Assembly (NCBI GenBank): GCA_964425135.1
Contig: CAYRKW010000059.1
Coordinates: 1-20,281 of the forward strand
Source: CAYLLD01 sp964425135
GTDB lineage: Bacteria; Pseudomonadota; Alphaproteobacteria; Rhodobacterales; Rhodobacteraceae
Direction: 5' to 3'
Length of the DNA: 20,281 bases
Shown: positions 1-7,532 of the stretch, piece after piece
How positions within the stretch are numbered: position 1 is the stretch's first letter
Layout of the letters: every line of letters begins with the position of its first letter
Made by a program: the position numbers and the translations under genes
Notes under the pieces: model-generated
The model's input: only the letters and a program-made list of their open reading frames with translations
Databases searched by the model: none
What the model was told of the DNA's origin: nothing

Positions 1-12
1 AAAGCCCGCAAA

Positions 13-1539
13 ATGAGCAGACCCAACATTCTATTGATTTCAGGCGATCAGCACCGGGCCGATTGCTTTGGCTTCGAAGGACGCAAGATCAAGACCCCGC
101 ATCTCGATCAACTGGCTGCGGATGGCACGCATTTTTCGAACTGCATCACGCCAACCGTGGTGTGCCAGCCCGCGCGCGCTTCGATCCTAACGGGGCAACT
201 TTGCCGAACGCATGGCGTGCACGACAATGGGATCGATCTCGATCCTGTCGTTGGAGAGAAAGGCTTTGCAGGTGCAATGGCAGCCGCAGGCTACGAGACG
301 TCCTTCTTCGGCAAGGCGCACTTTTCGACGTATCATACATTCGAGCCAACAGGCTCGCCGGAGTGCCTTAAATCTTCGGCCAACTATCCTGACAGTTGGT
401 ATGGACCTTATATGGGTTTCAACCACGTTGAGATGATGCTGGTCGGACACAACTGGTTTTTACCGGAAAAACCTCCGCACGGTCAGCACTATGAACGCTG
501 GTTTTACGCCGACGGTCGCGGCGATGAAAAGAACGCGCTCTACCAAGAGAATGCGGGTGATACGAAGGAGGCGGCACAAACATGGCATTCCAAATTGCCG
601 GTGGCCTGGCACAACTCGACATGGACGGCGGACCGGGCGATTGAGTGGCTGAAGCATGGGCGTGGTGATGCGCCGTTCTGCACATGGATAAGTTTCCCAG
701 ATCCGCACCACCCTTTCGATGCGCCCGAGCCATGGTCGCGTTTGCATGACCCGGCTGAGGTTGACCTTCCGAAGAACCGAAAACGCACTTTTGAAGGCCG
801 CCCCTGGTGGCACGAAGCTGTGCTGACGGCGGAACCCACGGGCGACAAAAAAGGCGCAGAAATCCGCAAATCTTACAGTCGCATCGCGGAACAGTCAGAC
901 GATCAACTGCGCGAAATCATTGCCAATACATACGGCCAGATCGCCCTGATTGATCACAATGTGGGCCGTATCCTGATCGCGCTCGACGAAGCTGGCCTCA
1001 CCGAAAACACGATTGTGATCTACATCTCGGATCATGGCGATTGGCTTGGCGATCACGGGTTGATCCTGAAAGGTCCGATGCACTACGATGGCCTGCTGCG
1101 TGTCCCGATGATTATGCGCGGCCCGGGTGTCCCAGCGGGCAAACGGATCGAAGAGCCCGTTTCAACTCTCGATCTTGGTCCGACATTTTTCGACTATGGA
1201 TGCGCCGAGGCGCTTCAGACGCAGCATGGTGCGTCACTCAGGCCACTCATCGAAACCGAAGATGCAAGCCGGGAATTCGCCTTCAATGAGTGGGAGCTGT
1301 TGCCAACCCGCGCCGGTGTTGGCCTTAGCCTGCGAACTGTTCGGACAAAGACGCACAAGCTCACGGTGGACATGCAATCGGGCGCGGGCGAGCTTTACGA
1401 CATGGTTGCTGATCCGGACGAGACGGCGAACTTATTCGACGATCCCGACTATAGAGATGTGCAACTCCAACTCCTGGAATACGTTCACCGACGCCCCGAC
1501 GATGCGGGGCCTGTTCGTGCTCAGGTGGGCATGGCCTAA
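13..1539 (+). CDS. Sulfatase (type I, formylglycine-dependent)
   Basis: A 508-residue enzyme of the alkaline-phosphatase/sulfatase superfamily that hydrolyses sulfate esters. The N-terminal strand ends in GDQHRAD (residues 11-17), which supplies metal ligands. The signature CQPAR at residues 51-55 is the C-x-P-x-R motif in which the cysteine is oxidised to the catalytic formylglycine. The second metal and substrate segment, ISDHGDWLGDHG (338-349), followed by K353, is also intact. No signal peptide is visible, so a cytoplasmic enzyme is likely. The length is normal for the family and the ORF looks complete, although only 12 bases precede the ATG, so the promoter is outside the window. It faces the cell-wall hydrolase gene convergently. 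The substrate (choline sulfate, aryl sulfate or a carbohydrate sulfate) cannot be told from the sequence; it does not look like a textbook BetC. No formylglycine-generating enzyme gene is nearby. Confidence 0.93.
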   Translation: MSRPNILLISGDQHRADCFGFEGRKIKTPHLDQLAADGTHFSNCITPTVVCQPARASILTGQLCRTHGVHDNGIDLDPVVGEKGFAGAMAAAGYETSFFGKAHFSTYHTFEPTGSPECLKSSANYPDSWYGPYMGFNHVEMMLVGHNWFLPEKPPHGQHYERWFYADGRGDEKNALYQENAGDTKEAAQTWHSKLPVAWHNSTWTADRAIEWLKHGRGDAPFCTWISFPDPHHPFDAPEPWSRLHDPAEVDLPKNRKRTFEGRPWWHEAVLTAEPTGDKKGAEIRKSYSRIAEQSDDQLREIIANTYGQIALIDHNVGRILIALDEAGLTENTIVIYISDHGDWLGDHGLILKGPMHYDGLLRVPMIMRGPGVPAGKRIEEPVSTLDLGPTFFDYGCAEALQTQHGASLRPLIETEDASREFAFNEWELLPTRAGVGLSLRTVRTKTHKLTVDMQSGAGELYDMVADPDETANLFDDPDYRDVQLQLLEYVHRRPDDAGPVRAQVGMA

Positions 1540-1601
1540 AGCGCATTGTTTTGGCACGGAAATTTATCGACGAAACTGGACTGCGATTTTTGGCTTTCGC
1601 C

Positions 1602-2260
1602 TTAGCGGTAGAAGATGTTGCCGCCAATTTCGCCAACTCTTTCGCGGGTTGCAAACCATCCGGGGGCGGCGTAGGCGGCGTGGAAGAAGATCGCGCCGTC
1701 GGTTGGGTCAGGCGATTGATTTGACAGTGTTTTCATGGCTGTCTTGCGGGCGCGCTTCATTTGTTTGGGGTAGATGATAACGCTTGGATCCAGAGTGCAG
1801 CGATAGGAGAATTGGCAGACGCCTTTGGCCTCGCCTTCTGAAATCACGCCGCATACTGTGTCGGGAAAACGCGTATCGGCGACGCGGTTCATGATGACGC
1901 TTGCAACAGCGATGCGGCCAGCTTCGCCTTTGCTGCCGGCCTCAAAGTAGATCGCTTCGGACAGGCATGCGANNNNNNNNNNNNNNNNNNNNNNNNNNNN
2001 NNNNNNNNNNNNNNNNNNNNNNNNNNNNNNNNNNNNNNNNNNNNNNNNNNNNNNNNNNNNNNNNNNNNNNNNCCAGCTTCGCCTTTGCTGCCGGCCTCAA
2101 AGTAGATCGCTTCGGACAGGCATGCGAGATCGGATTGTGGTACGGCAGGAACCGCAGCGCGTCGGCTGGGTGGTTCCATCGCGGGCGCATCCTGATCGGG
2201 TGCGCAGGCGGTCAGGTAGCAGCAAAGGCCTAGCGTGAGTGTGGGTCTGAGCGATTTCAT
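1602..2260 (-). CDS. SleB/CwlJ-type cell-wall hydrolase lipoprotein, split by assembly gap
   Basis: As given, this gene is broken by 100 Ns flanked by two identical 55-bp copies. Removing the Ns and one copy leaves 504 bases, a continuous 167-residue protein. It starts MKSLRPTL and has a lipoprotein signal peptide with lipobox LTAC (Cys19). A short Pro/Ala linker follows, then the hydrolase_2 (SleB/CwlJ) domain from about residue 45 to the end. Visible family motifs are CLSEAIYFEA (47-56, E50 the likely catalytic acid), GEAG, VIMNRV, FPDTVCGV and the C-terminal FHAAYAAPGW. The family cleaves peptidoglycan; in proteobacteria such proteins probably remodel the wall in the periplasm. Without the collapse the reading frame shifts, because 155 is not a multiple of three. 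The gene lies downstream of the aminotransferase in the same direction, but a strong terminator separates them. I consider the gene intact in the organism. Confidence 0.85.
1918..1972. repeat. 55-bp direct repeat, left copy at assembly gap
   Basis: These 55 bases end exactly at the first N of the gap and are identical to the 55 bases that follow the last N. Both copies lie in the same codon phase of the cell-wall hydrolase gene. They are best read as the unmerged overlap of two contig ends rather than a biological repeat. Confidence 0.95.
1973..2072. other. Assembly gap of exactly 100 Ns
   Basis: There are exactly 100 undetermined bases, a common default length for a scaffold join of unknown size. 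The flanking 55-bp duplication indicates that the true gap is negative (an overlap), so probably no sequence is missing here. Confidence 0.97.
2073..2127. repeat. 55-bp direct repeat, right copy at assembly gap
   Basis: This is the second, identical copy of the 55-bp segment at 1918-1972. It begins at the first base after the N run. Collapsing the two copies restores one uninterrupted cell-wall hydrolase reading frame. Confidence 0.95.
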
Positions 2261-2288
2261 GGATCTGCTTTTCTGCGTGCATCGGTGC

Positions 2289-2331
2289 GAAAATAAGGCG
2301 CTCATCTGACTTGAAGAGGTCAGATCAGCGC
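2289..2331 (-). terminator. Rho-independent terminator of the aminotransferase gene
   Basis: A hairpin has arms at 2298-2310 and 2319-2331: GCGCT, a C-C mismatch and ATCTGAC pair with GTCAGAT, C and AGCGC around an 8-nt loop. Read on the minus strand it is followed by CTTATTTT, a short T-rich tract. It lies 30 bases past the aminotransferase stop and just upstream of the hydrolase start. A second hairpin, GATCGCC/GGCGATC (2343-2349 with 2356-2362), precedes it and overlaps the stop codon. Confidence 0.75.
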
Positions 2332-2360
2332 GATGGGCGGGAGATCGCCGATGGGGGCGA

Positions 2361-3740
2361 TCATGTGCAGTGGCCCTCGGCCTTGGCCCAGGCGTGGGTT
2401 GCATCGAGCGCTGCTTCAACCGGTTCAAATATCTGGTCGATCTCATCTTCGCTGATAATCATGGGCGGGCAAAAGGCGAGGCTGTCGCCGATGGCGCGGG
2501 CGATAACGCCGTGTTTAAGGAGCTCGGCCACAGCACGCGCGCCGGTTTTTCCGGGCTGGGCGAAGGGTGTCGGGGAGCCATCGGGGCTGAGTTCGAGCGC
2601 GCCCATGAGCCCTTTGTATCGCGCCTCGCCGACAAGCGGGTGGTCTTTGAGGCGGTCGAGATGGGCCTCAAAGCGCGGCGCTTTTTGGCGAACACTCGCG
2701 AGGATATTGTCGCGCTCGTATATCTCCAGCGTTTTGACGCCGACCGCGCAGCCGACCGGATGGCCGCCATATGTGAAGCCGTGGCCCAGAACGCCGATTT
2801 CGGAGGCGTGGGATTCGATGGCGTCGGCCATGTCGCGATTGATCGCAACGGCAGAGAGCGGAATGAAGCCGGCGGTCAGTTGTTTGGCCATGGAAAGGGA
2901 TGTCGGTTCCATTCCGAGCGTTTGCGCGCCGAACCAATTGCCCGTGCGTCCAAAGCCGCAGATGACCTCATCGGAGATGCACAGGATGTCATTGGCTTGC
3001 AGGATGGGCATGATCGCTTCGAAATAGCCTTCGGGCGGGACGATGACGCCGCCTGCGCCCATGACCGGTTCTGCAATGAAGGCAGCAATGGTATCGGCGC
3101 CTTCTTCGGCGATTTTGGCTTCGAGCTCTGCGGCGAGACGGGCGGAAAACTCCAATTCGCTCTCGCCGTCCATAGCCTCGCGCCAATGATGCGGGCAGCC
3201 AATGTGATGGATGCGATCCACGGGCAGATCGAAGCTTTTGTGATTATAGGGAAGGCCGGTGAGCGAGGCGGCGACGATGGTGACGCCGTGATAGGCTTTC
3301 ACGCGGCTGAGGATTTTCTTTTTGTCGGGCAGGCCGCGAGCGTTGTTGTAATACCATGCCAGTTTGATCTGTGTGTCATTGGCCTCTGAGCCGGAGGATT
3401 GGTAGAAGACCCGTGCCATATTGCCCGGAGTAACGGCTTTGAGTTTCTCGGCCAACTCGACGGCGGGTTCGTGGCTTTTGCCTGAGAAGAGGTGGTAGTA
3501 GGGCAGATCACGCATCTGCTTGGTGGCCGCTTCGATCAACTCTTCGTTGCCAAATCCGAGCCCTGCGCACCATAGGCCGGACATTGCTTCGATAAACGGC
3601 TTGCCGGTATCGTCATAGACGTGAACGCCTTTGCCTTTTGTGATCACATGCGCGCCGTTCTCGCGCAGGAGCGATGGATTGGCATAAGGGTGGAGAAGGG
3701 CTTCGACATCGCGGGTTTGGGCGTTGGTGAGCTGGTTCAT
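2361..3740 (-). CDS. Class III PLP-dependent omega-amino acid/diamine aminotransferase
   Basis: A 459-residue fold-type I aminotransferase that uses pyridoxal phosphate to move an amino group from an omega-amino compound to a keto acid, usually pyruvate. Visible motifs are SGSEAND (116-122, phosphate binding), YHG (150-152, ring stacking), SDEVICGFGRTG (256-267, D257 contacting the pyridine nitrogen) and SMAKQLTAG, in which K286 is the Schiff-base lysine. GFTYGGHP follows in the C-terminal part. It resembles the putrescine/beta-alanine/taurine:pyruvate branch, but the amine donor cannot be fixed from sequence. I chose the ATG at 3740, which starts MNQLTNAQTR; the frame stays open further upstream, but that part runs into the divergent nucleotidase gene and has no family similarity. 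It shares a 181-bp divergent promoter region with the nucleotidase and ends before a hairpin terminator. Confidence 0.92.
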   Translation of the reverse strand: MNQLTNAQTRDVEALLHPYANPSLLRENGAHVITKGKGVHVYDDTGKPFIEAMSGLWCAGLGFGNEELIEAATKQMRDLPYYHLFSGKSHEPAVELAEKLKAVTPGNMARVFYQSSGSEANDTQIKLAWYYNNARGLPDKKKILSRVKAYHGVTIVAASLTGLPYNHKSFDLPVDRIHHIGCPHHWREAMDGESELEFSARLAAELEAKIAEEGADTIAAFIAEPVMGAGGVIVPPEGYFEAIMPILQANDILCISDEVICGFGRTGNWFGAQTLGMEPTSLSMAKQLTAGFIPLSAVAINRDMADAIESHASEIGVLGHGFTYGGHPVGCAVGVKTLEIYERDNILASVRQKAPRFEAHLDRLKDHPLVGEARYKGLMGALELSPDGSPTPFAQPGKTGARAVAELLKHGVIARAIGDSLAFCPPMIISEDEIDQIFEPVEAALDATHAWAKAEGHCT

Positions 3741-3921
3741 GGATCTGACCTGACTGAGTTGGATTATTAGCACGCTAGAGGTCGGTGATCGGAGCGTCAA
3801 TTGGGTGGATCGCGCCAAAATAAATTTGGATTTGGCGCAGAATTTACAAGGGAATCGGTTGACCGTTTGGCGCAGGTGTCGTCTGCTGACGCAAACAGAA
3901 CTGATTTTGGAGGGTAGACTT
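3741..3921. promoter_or_regulatory. Divergent intergenic region with GCGCCAAA/TTTGGCGC repeats
   Basis: These 181 bases separate the divergent aminotransferase and nucleotidase starts and must carry both promoters. They contain a perfect inverted repeat, GCGCCAAA (3812-3819) and TTTGGCGC (3831-3838), with an 11-base AT-rich spacer. TTTGGCGCAG also occurs twice as a direct repeat, at 3831-3840 and 3866-3875, 35 bases apart. This is the layout expected of an operator read by a dimeric regulator. The regulator is unknown, no regulator gene is adjacent, and no convincing -35/-10 pair was assigned. Confidence 0.5.
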
Positions 3922-5523
3922 ATGACACGTATCACATTGATGACGACTGCCGCGACACTTGCGCTGAGCGCTGGAGCTGCGCGGGCTGATTTTACGCTGA
4001 ACATTTTGCACATCAACGATCTGCACAGCCGGATCGAATCCATCAACCGGTTTGACAGCACTTGCGGTGCAGAAGATGAAGCTGAGGGCAAGTGCTTTGG
4101 GGGCGTTGCCAGAGTTGCGACCAAGATCAATGAGTTACGCAGTGAGCTTGATGCGGCGGGTGCCAATGTTATCACCCTTGATGCGGGCGATCAGTTTCAA
4201 GGCTCGCTGATGTACTCGACCTACAAGGGCGAGGTCGAGGCAGAGATGATGGAGCGTATCGGATTTGATGCGATGGCCGTCGGCAATCACGAGTTCGATG
4301 ACGGCCCGGATGGATTGGCCGATTTTCTGGATAAGGTGAGTTTCCCTGTCATCTCCGGCAATATCGACGTGAGCGCAAACAATCGCCTCGCGGGTCGTAT
4401 TCAGCCGCATGTGGTTCTGGAGGTCGGTGGCGAGAAGGTGGCGCTGGTCTCGGTTCTGGCCACGGATACCGTTGAGACGTCTTCGCCGGGTGATACAGTT
4501 GTTTTCACCGATGAGATTGAGCATTTGACGGCCGAAGTCGCTCAATTAGAAGCCCTTGGCATCAACAAGATTATTGCGCTGACCCATGTGGGTCTGCCAA
4601 CCGATATAACGATTGCACAAGCGGTTCCGGGGATTGATGTCATCGTCGGGGGGCACAGTCACACGTATCTATCCGCCTCCGATCCCAAGCGTGGTGGCGC
4701 TTATCCGACGTGGGTTAATGGACCGGACGAGACTTTGGTGCCGATCGTACAAGCCTATGCCTATTCCAAATACGTGGGGCATCTGGAGGTCGAGTTCGAT
4801 GACGCCGGCAAAGTTGTTTTTGCCAGTGGAGATACGATTGTCCTTGATGCAAGTGTCGAGCCGGATGCCCAGATCGTTGCACGCGTGAAAGAACTGGCCG
4901 GTCCCATTGAGGAGTTGAAGACAAAGGTTGTCGCTTCGTCCTCTGCCGATATCGATGGCGCGCGCGAGACCTGCCGTGCGCAGGAATGTGAAATGGGCAA
5001 TCTGGTTGCTGACGCGATGTTGGAGCGTGTCAAAGGGCAAGGTGTGAGCATTGCCATACAGAACGGCGGTGGTTTGCGAGCTTCGATTGATGCAGGCGAT
5101 GTGACCATGGGTGAGGTTCTGACGGTGCTGCCGTTCCAGAACACGCTGGCGACGTTCGAGATGGATGGCGCGGGCATTGTTGCAGCGCTTGAGAACGGAG
5201 TGAGCCAGATCGAGGATGGTGCGGGGCGTTTCCCACAGGTCTCTGGGTTGAAATTTGCCTTCGATGCAAGCGCTGATCCGGGTGTGCGTGTATCAGACGT
5301 GATGGTTGCCGAGGGAGACGGGTTCGTTCCCATTGATGAAGCCAAGACCTATGGCGTTGTGACCAACAACTATGTGCGCAATGGCGGGGACGGCTATCGG
5401 ATGTTTAAATCGGCGGATAAAGCATATGACTTCGGGCCGGGTCTGGAAGAGGTTGTGGCGGACTATTTGGCGGACAGCGGGCCGTATACGCCGTATCTTG
5501 ATGGGCGTATCACCAAGAAATAG
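3922..5523 (+). CDS. Secreted 5'-nucleotidase / UshA-like metallophosphatase
   Basis: A 533-residue periplasmic enzyme expected to dephosphorylate nucleotides or related phosphoesters. A signal peptide (residues 1-22, ending ARA before DFTLN) is followed by the calcineurin-like metallophosphatase domain. Its metal-binding motifs are NDLH (D33, H35), GDQ (D90), GNHE (N122, H123) and GGHSHT. The 5'-nucleotidase C-terminal domain carries NGGGLRASIDAGDVT and NNYVRNGGDGY, the latter with the aromatic nucleoside-binding positions. Length and domain order are normal for UshA/NutA-type enzymes. The ATG at 3922 was chosen because it starts the signal peptide and follows a strong GGAGGG ribosome site at 3909-3914; the frame is open back to 3805, but that part is non-coding in character. 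It appears monocistronic, with a GC hairpin after the stop. Release of phosphate and nucleosides for uptake is the likely role. Confidence 0.93.
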   Translation: MTRITLMTTAATLALSAGAARADFTLNILHINDLHSRIESINRFDSTCGAEDEAEGKCFGGVARVATKINELRSELDAAGANVITLDAGDQFQGSLMYSTYKGEVEAEMMERIGFDAMAVGNHEFDDGPDGLADFLDKVSFPVISGNIDVSANNRLAGRIQPHVVLEVGGEKVALVSVLATDTVETSSPGDTVVFTDEIEHLTAEVAQLEALGINKIIALTHVGLPTDITIAQAVPGIDVIVGGHSHTYLSASDPKRGGAYPTWVNGPDETLVPIVQAYAYSKYVGHLEVEFDDAGKVVFASGDTIVLDASVEPDAQIVARVKELAGPIEELKTKVVASSSADIDGARETCRAQECEMGNLVADAMLERVKGQGVSIAIQNGGGLRASIDAGDVTMGEVLTVLPFQNTLATFEMDGAGIVAALENGVSQIEDGAGRFPQVSGLKFAFDASADPGVRVSDVMVAEGDGFVPIDEAKTYGVVTNNYVRNGGDGYRMFKSADKAYDFGPGLEEVVADYLADSGPYTPYLDGRITKK

Positions 5524-5571
5524 TGGAAAAATCCCTTCCGGTCATGGATCGGGAGGGTCGCGCCAAACGGA

Positions 5572-5593
5572 GCGCCCTTGCGGGCGCATTACT
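5572..5593 (+). terminator. Possible terminator after the 5'-nucleotidase gene
   Basis: The GC hairpin GCGCCC (5572-5577), loop TTGC, GGGCGC (5582-5587) lies about 50 bases past the nucleotidase stop. It is followed by ATTACTT, a weak U-tract, so termination efficiency is uncertain. Confidence 0.45.
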
Positions 5594-5634
5594 TAAAGGT
5601 GATTTGGATATTTAAGAACCAAAGAAGCGTTGGT

Positions 5635-5738
5635 TAAAGCGCCCAACCTAAAACATGAATCGCTTGTTCGCGGCCTCTCCCTTTGGGCGAACGCGAACAG
5701 CGATGCGTGGTGTTTCAGGTTAATGGCAGGACGCTTTA
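5635..5738. repeat. Long imperfect inverted repeat (about 104 bp) ending in the rpe stop codon
   Basis: From the outside inwards the pairing segments are TAAAGCG (5635-5641) with CGCTTTA (5732-5738); AACCT (5645-5649) with AGGTT (5717-5721); AAACA (5651-5655) with TGTTT (5711-5715); ATCGCT (5659-5664) with AGCGAT (5699-5704); and GTTCGCG (5666-5672) with CGCGAAC (5692-5698), around a 19-base loop. One bulged T and small internal loops interrupt it. The outer arm contains the rpe TAA. It may act as a bidirectional terminator between the convergent nucleotidase and rpe genes, or be a copy of a dispersed palindromic element. Confidence 0.7.
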
Positions 5739-6428
5739 GGGCAGCGCGTTTTCGGCGGCAGATCGGATGTTGTTGATATTGGCGCCGTAAGGGTTCGGGT
5801 TTTGAACTGAGCCGCCTTTGAATACGGCGGATCCTGCGACCAGCACATCGGCGCCAGCAGCGGCCACCAGCGGAGCGGTTTCGGGGGTGACGCCGCCGTC
5901 GATTTCGATGTGAATGTCGCGGTTTCCGATCATATCGCGAAGGTTTTTGGTTTTTTCGACTTGCGCGTGGATGAATTTTTGGCCGCCAAAGCCGGGGTTC
6001 ACGGTCATGATGCAAACAAGGTCGATGATATCGAGCACATGCGCGATTGCACTTAGCGGAGTTGACGGGTTCAGGGCAACGCCGGCTTTTGCGCCTGCTG
6101 CGCGTATAGCTTGCAAGGTGCGGTGCAAATGTGGGCCAGCTTCGGCATGGGCGGTGATGATATCTGCGCCCGCTTTGGCGAAGGCGTCGATAAAAGGATC
6201 AACGGGCGCGATCATCAGGTGAACGTCCATTACGCCCTTGATATGCGGGCGGATCGCAGCGCAGGTGGCAGGGCCGAAGGTAATATTGGGGACGAAATGG
6301 CCGTCCATCACATCGACATGCACCCAATCGGCGCCCTGGGCCTCGATCGCTTCGCATTCTGCACCGAAATTGGCGAAATCGGCGCTGAGAATTGAGGGCG
6401 CGATTTTGATGGAACGGTCGAAGGCCAT
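5736..6428 (-). CDS. rpe: Ribulose-phosphate 3-epimerase
   Basis: A 230-residue TIM-barrel enzyme that interconverts D-ribulose 5-phosphate and D-xylulose 5-phosphate in the pentose-phosphate or Calvin pathways, in the cytoplasm. Family signatures are IAPSILSADF near the N-terminus, HVDVMDGHFVPN (37-48, with metal ligands H37 and D39 and catalytic D42), DVHLMI (H70), NPGFGGQ (144-150) and IDGGV, with D177 as the second catalytic acid. The phosphate-binding end, VAGSAVF, is also present. Length is normal and the ATG at 6428 gives the usual N-terminus. It is divergent from transaldolase across 138 bases, so the two pentose-phosphate enzymes may share a control region. Its stop codon lies inside the long inverted repeat at 5635-5738. 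Confidence 0.96.
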   Translation of the reverse strand: MAFDRSIKIAPSILSADFANFGAECEAIEAQGADWVHVDVMDGHFVPNITFGPATCAAIRPHIKGVMDVHLMIAPVDPFIDAFAKAGADIITAHAEAGPHLHRTLQAIRAAGAKAGVALNPSTPLSAIAHVLDIIDLVCIMTVNPGFGGQKFIHAQVEKTKNLRDMIGNRDIHIEIDGGVTPETAPLVAAAGADVLVAGSAVFKGGSVQNPNPYGANINNIRSAAENALP

Positions 6429-6566
6429 GGCGGGTTTCCGGGTTCAGATTCGGGTTGCTGGCGAGCCTAGGTATTCTTGGTCTGCCCGTCGAGGGTGACT
6501 TTGCAACCTCGCCGCTTGGGTGTTAGGCAGGGACAAACAAATCTCAGATGACAGGACCTATAGCAG
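6429..6566. promoter_or_regulatory. Divergent rpe/tal promoter region
   Basis: These 138 bases lie between two divergent pentose-phosphate genes and must hold both promoters. I see only a short imperfect inverted repeat, CGAGG (6490-6494) and CCTCG (6507-6511), and an AGGA ribosome site about 10 bases before the tal ATG. No promoter could be assigned with confidence. Confidence 0.35.
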
Positions 6567-7526
6567 ATGAGCTCTCTTCTTGATCAATTGCGCGACATGA
6601 CCACCGTGGTTGCGGACACTGGCGACATCGAGGCAGTGGCGCGGCTCAAGCCGGTGGATTGCACGACAAACCCGTCGATTGTGCTCAAATCAATGGATCT
6701 GGACGAGTTTTCGGAAGCGATTGATGAGGCGGTGTCCTGGGGCAAGGCGCAATCGGGCGGGCATGCCGGGATTGTGGCTGCTGTGGCGGATCGATTGGCG
6801 ATTTCGGTTGGGACGGAGCTTGCCAAACTGGTGCCGGGGCGCGTGTCGACGGAAGTGGATGCGGATTTGTCGTTTGATACGGGTGCCTCGGTCAAAAAGG
6901 CGCATGAGATTATTGCGGCCTACAAGGATCGTGGCGTGGAGCGGTCGCAAATTCTGATCAAGTTGGCCTCGACGTGGGAAGGTATTCGGGCAGCGGAGGC
7001 GTTGCAAAAGGACGGGATTGATACGAACCTGACGCTGATGTTCTCAAAGGCGCAGGCGATTGCGGCGGCGGATGCGAATGCTTTTTTGATTTCGCCTTTT
7101 GTCGGGCGTATCCTTGATTGGTATAAAGCGGAGACCGGCGAGACGTATACGTCTGAGACCGATCCGGGTGTTTTGTCGGTTCGCGATATTTACAACTACT
7201 ACAAGTCGAACGGAATTGAGACGGTCGTGATGGGTGCATCCTTCCGCAATGCTGGCGAGATTATTGCGCTGGCGGGATGTGACCGGCTGACGATCTCGCC
7301 GGGGCTACTTGATGAGCTTGACGGAATGTCTGGCACGTTGGAGCGCAAATTGTCGCCAGTGGATGTCGAGGCGCAGGATGCTGTGGATGTGGATGAGGTG
7401 ACATTCCGCTGGATGATGAATGAGGATGCGATGGCGACCGAAAAGCTGGCGCAGGGCATTCGGGCGTTTGCGGCGGATTTGAACAAACTGCGTGCGCTTG
7501 TTGATCAGAAATTGAGTGTTGGTTGA
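6567..7526 (+). CDS. tal: Transaldolase (TalB-type)
   Basis: A 319-residue class I aldolase that transfers a dihydroxyacetone unit from sedoheptulose 7-phosphate to glyceraldehyde 3-phosphate in the non-oxidative pentose-phosphate pathway. D17 in ADTGD, the CTTNPS motif (32-37) and ILIKLASTWEGI, with K132 as the Schiff-base lysine, sit at the positions known from the E. coli TalB type. The length also matches that subfamily and not the short MipB/TalC type. The gene is divergent from rpe. Its TGA stop (7524-7526) is in the same frame as the following short-chain dehydrogenase, and only two codons separate it from the first plausible start of that gene, so the two are almost certainly cotranscribed and perhaps translationally coupled. 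Confidence 0.96.
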   Translation: MSSLLDQLRDMTTVVADTGDIEAVARLKPVDCTTNPSIVLKSMDLDEFSEAIDEAVSWGKAQSGGHAGIVAAVADRLAISVGTELAKLVPGRVSTEVDADLSFDTGASVKKAHEIIAAYKDRGVERSQILIKLASTWEGIRAAEALQKDGIDTNLTLMFSKAQAIAAADANAFLISPFVGRILDWYKAETGETYTSETDPGVLSVRDIYNYYKSNGIETVVMGASFRNAGEIIALAGCDRLTISPGLLDELDGMSGTLERKLSPVDVEAQDAVDVDEVTFRWMMNEDAMATEKLAQGIRAFAADLNKLRALVDQKLSVG

Positions 7527-7532
7527 GATCCG

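Noticed and set aside
1889..2446. A long minus-strand frame reading through the N gap
   Set aside because: It begins upstream of the hydrolase start, spans the terminator hairpin and the Ns, and leaves the true frame after the gap because of the 155-base artefact.
2257..3748. 12-bp identity at the starts of the hydrolase and aminotransferase genes (2257-2268 and 3737-3748)
   Set aside because: Both are the last bases before and after an ATG (CAGATCCATGAA on the minus strand). The match is short and no other symmetry supports a regulatory role.
3805..3921. N-terminal extension of the 5'-nucleotidase
   Set aside because: The ATG at 3922 has a strong ribosome site and starts a clean signal peptide; the extension would bury it.
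3741..4175. Upstream extension of the aminotransferase frame (about 145 extra codons)
   Set aside because: It runs through the divergent promoter region and into the nucleotidase gene on the other strand, has no aminotransferase similarity, and MNQLTN at 3740 is a normal family start.
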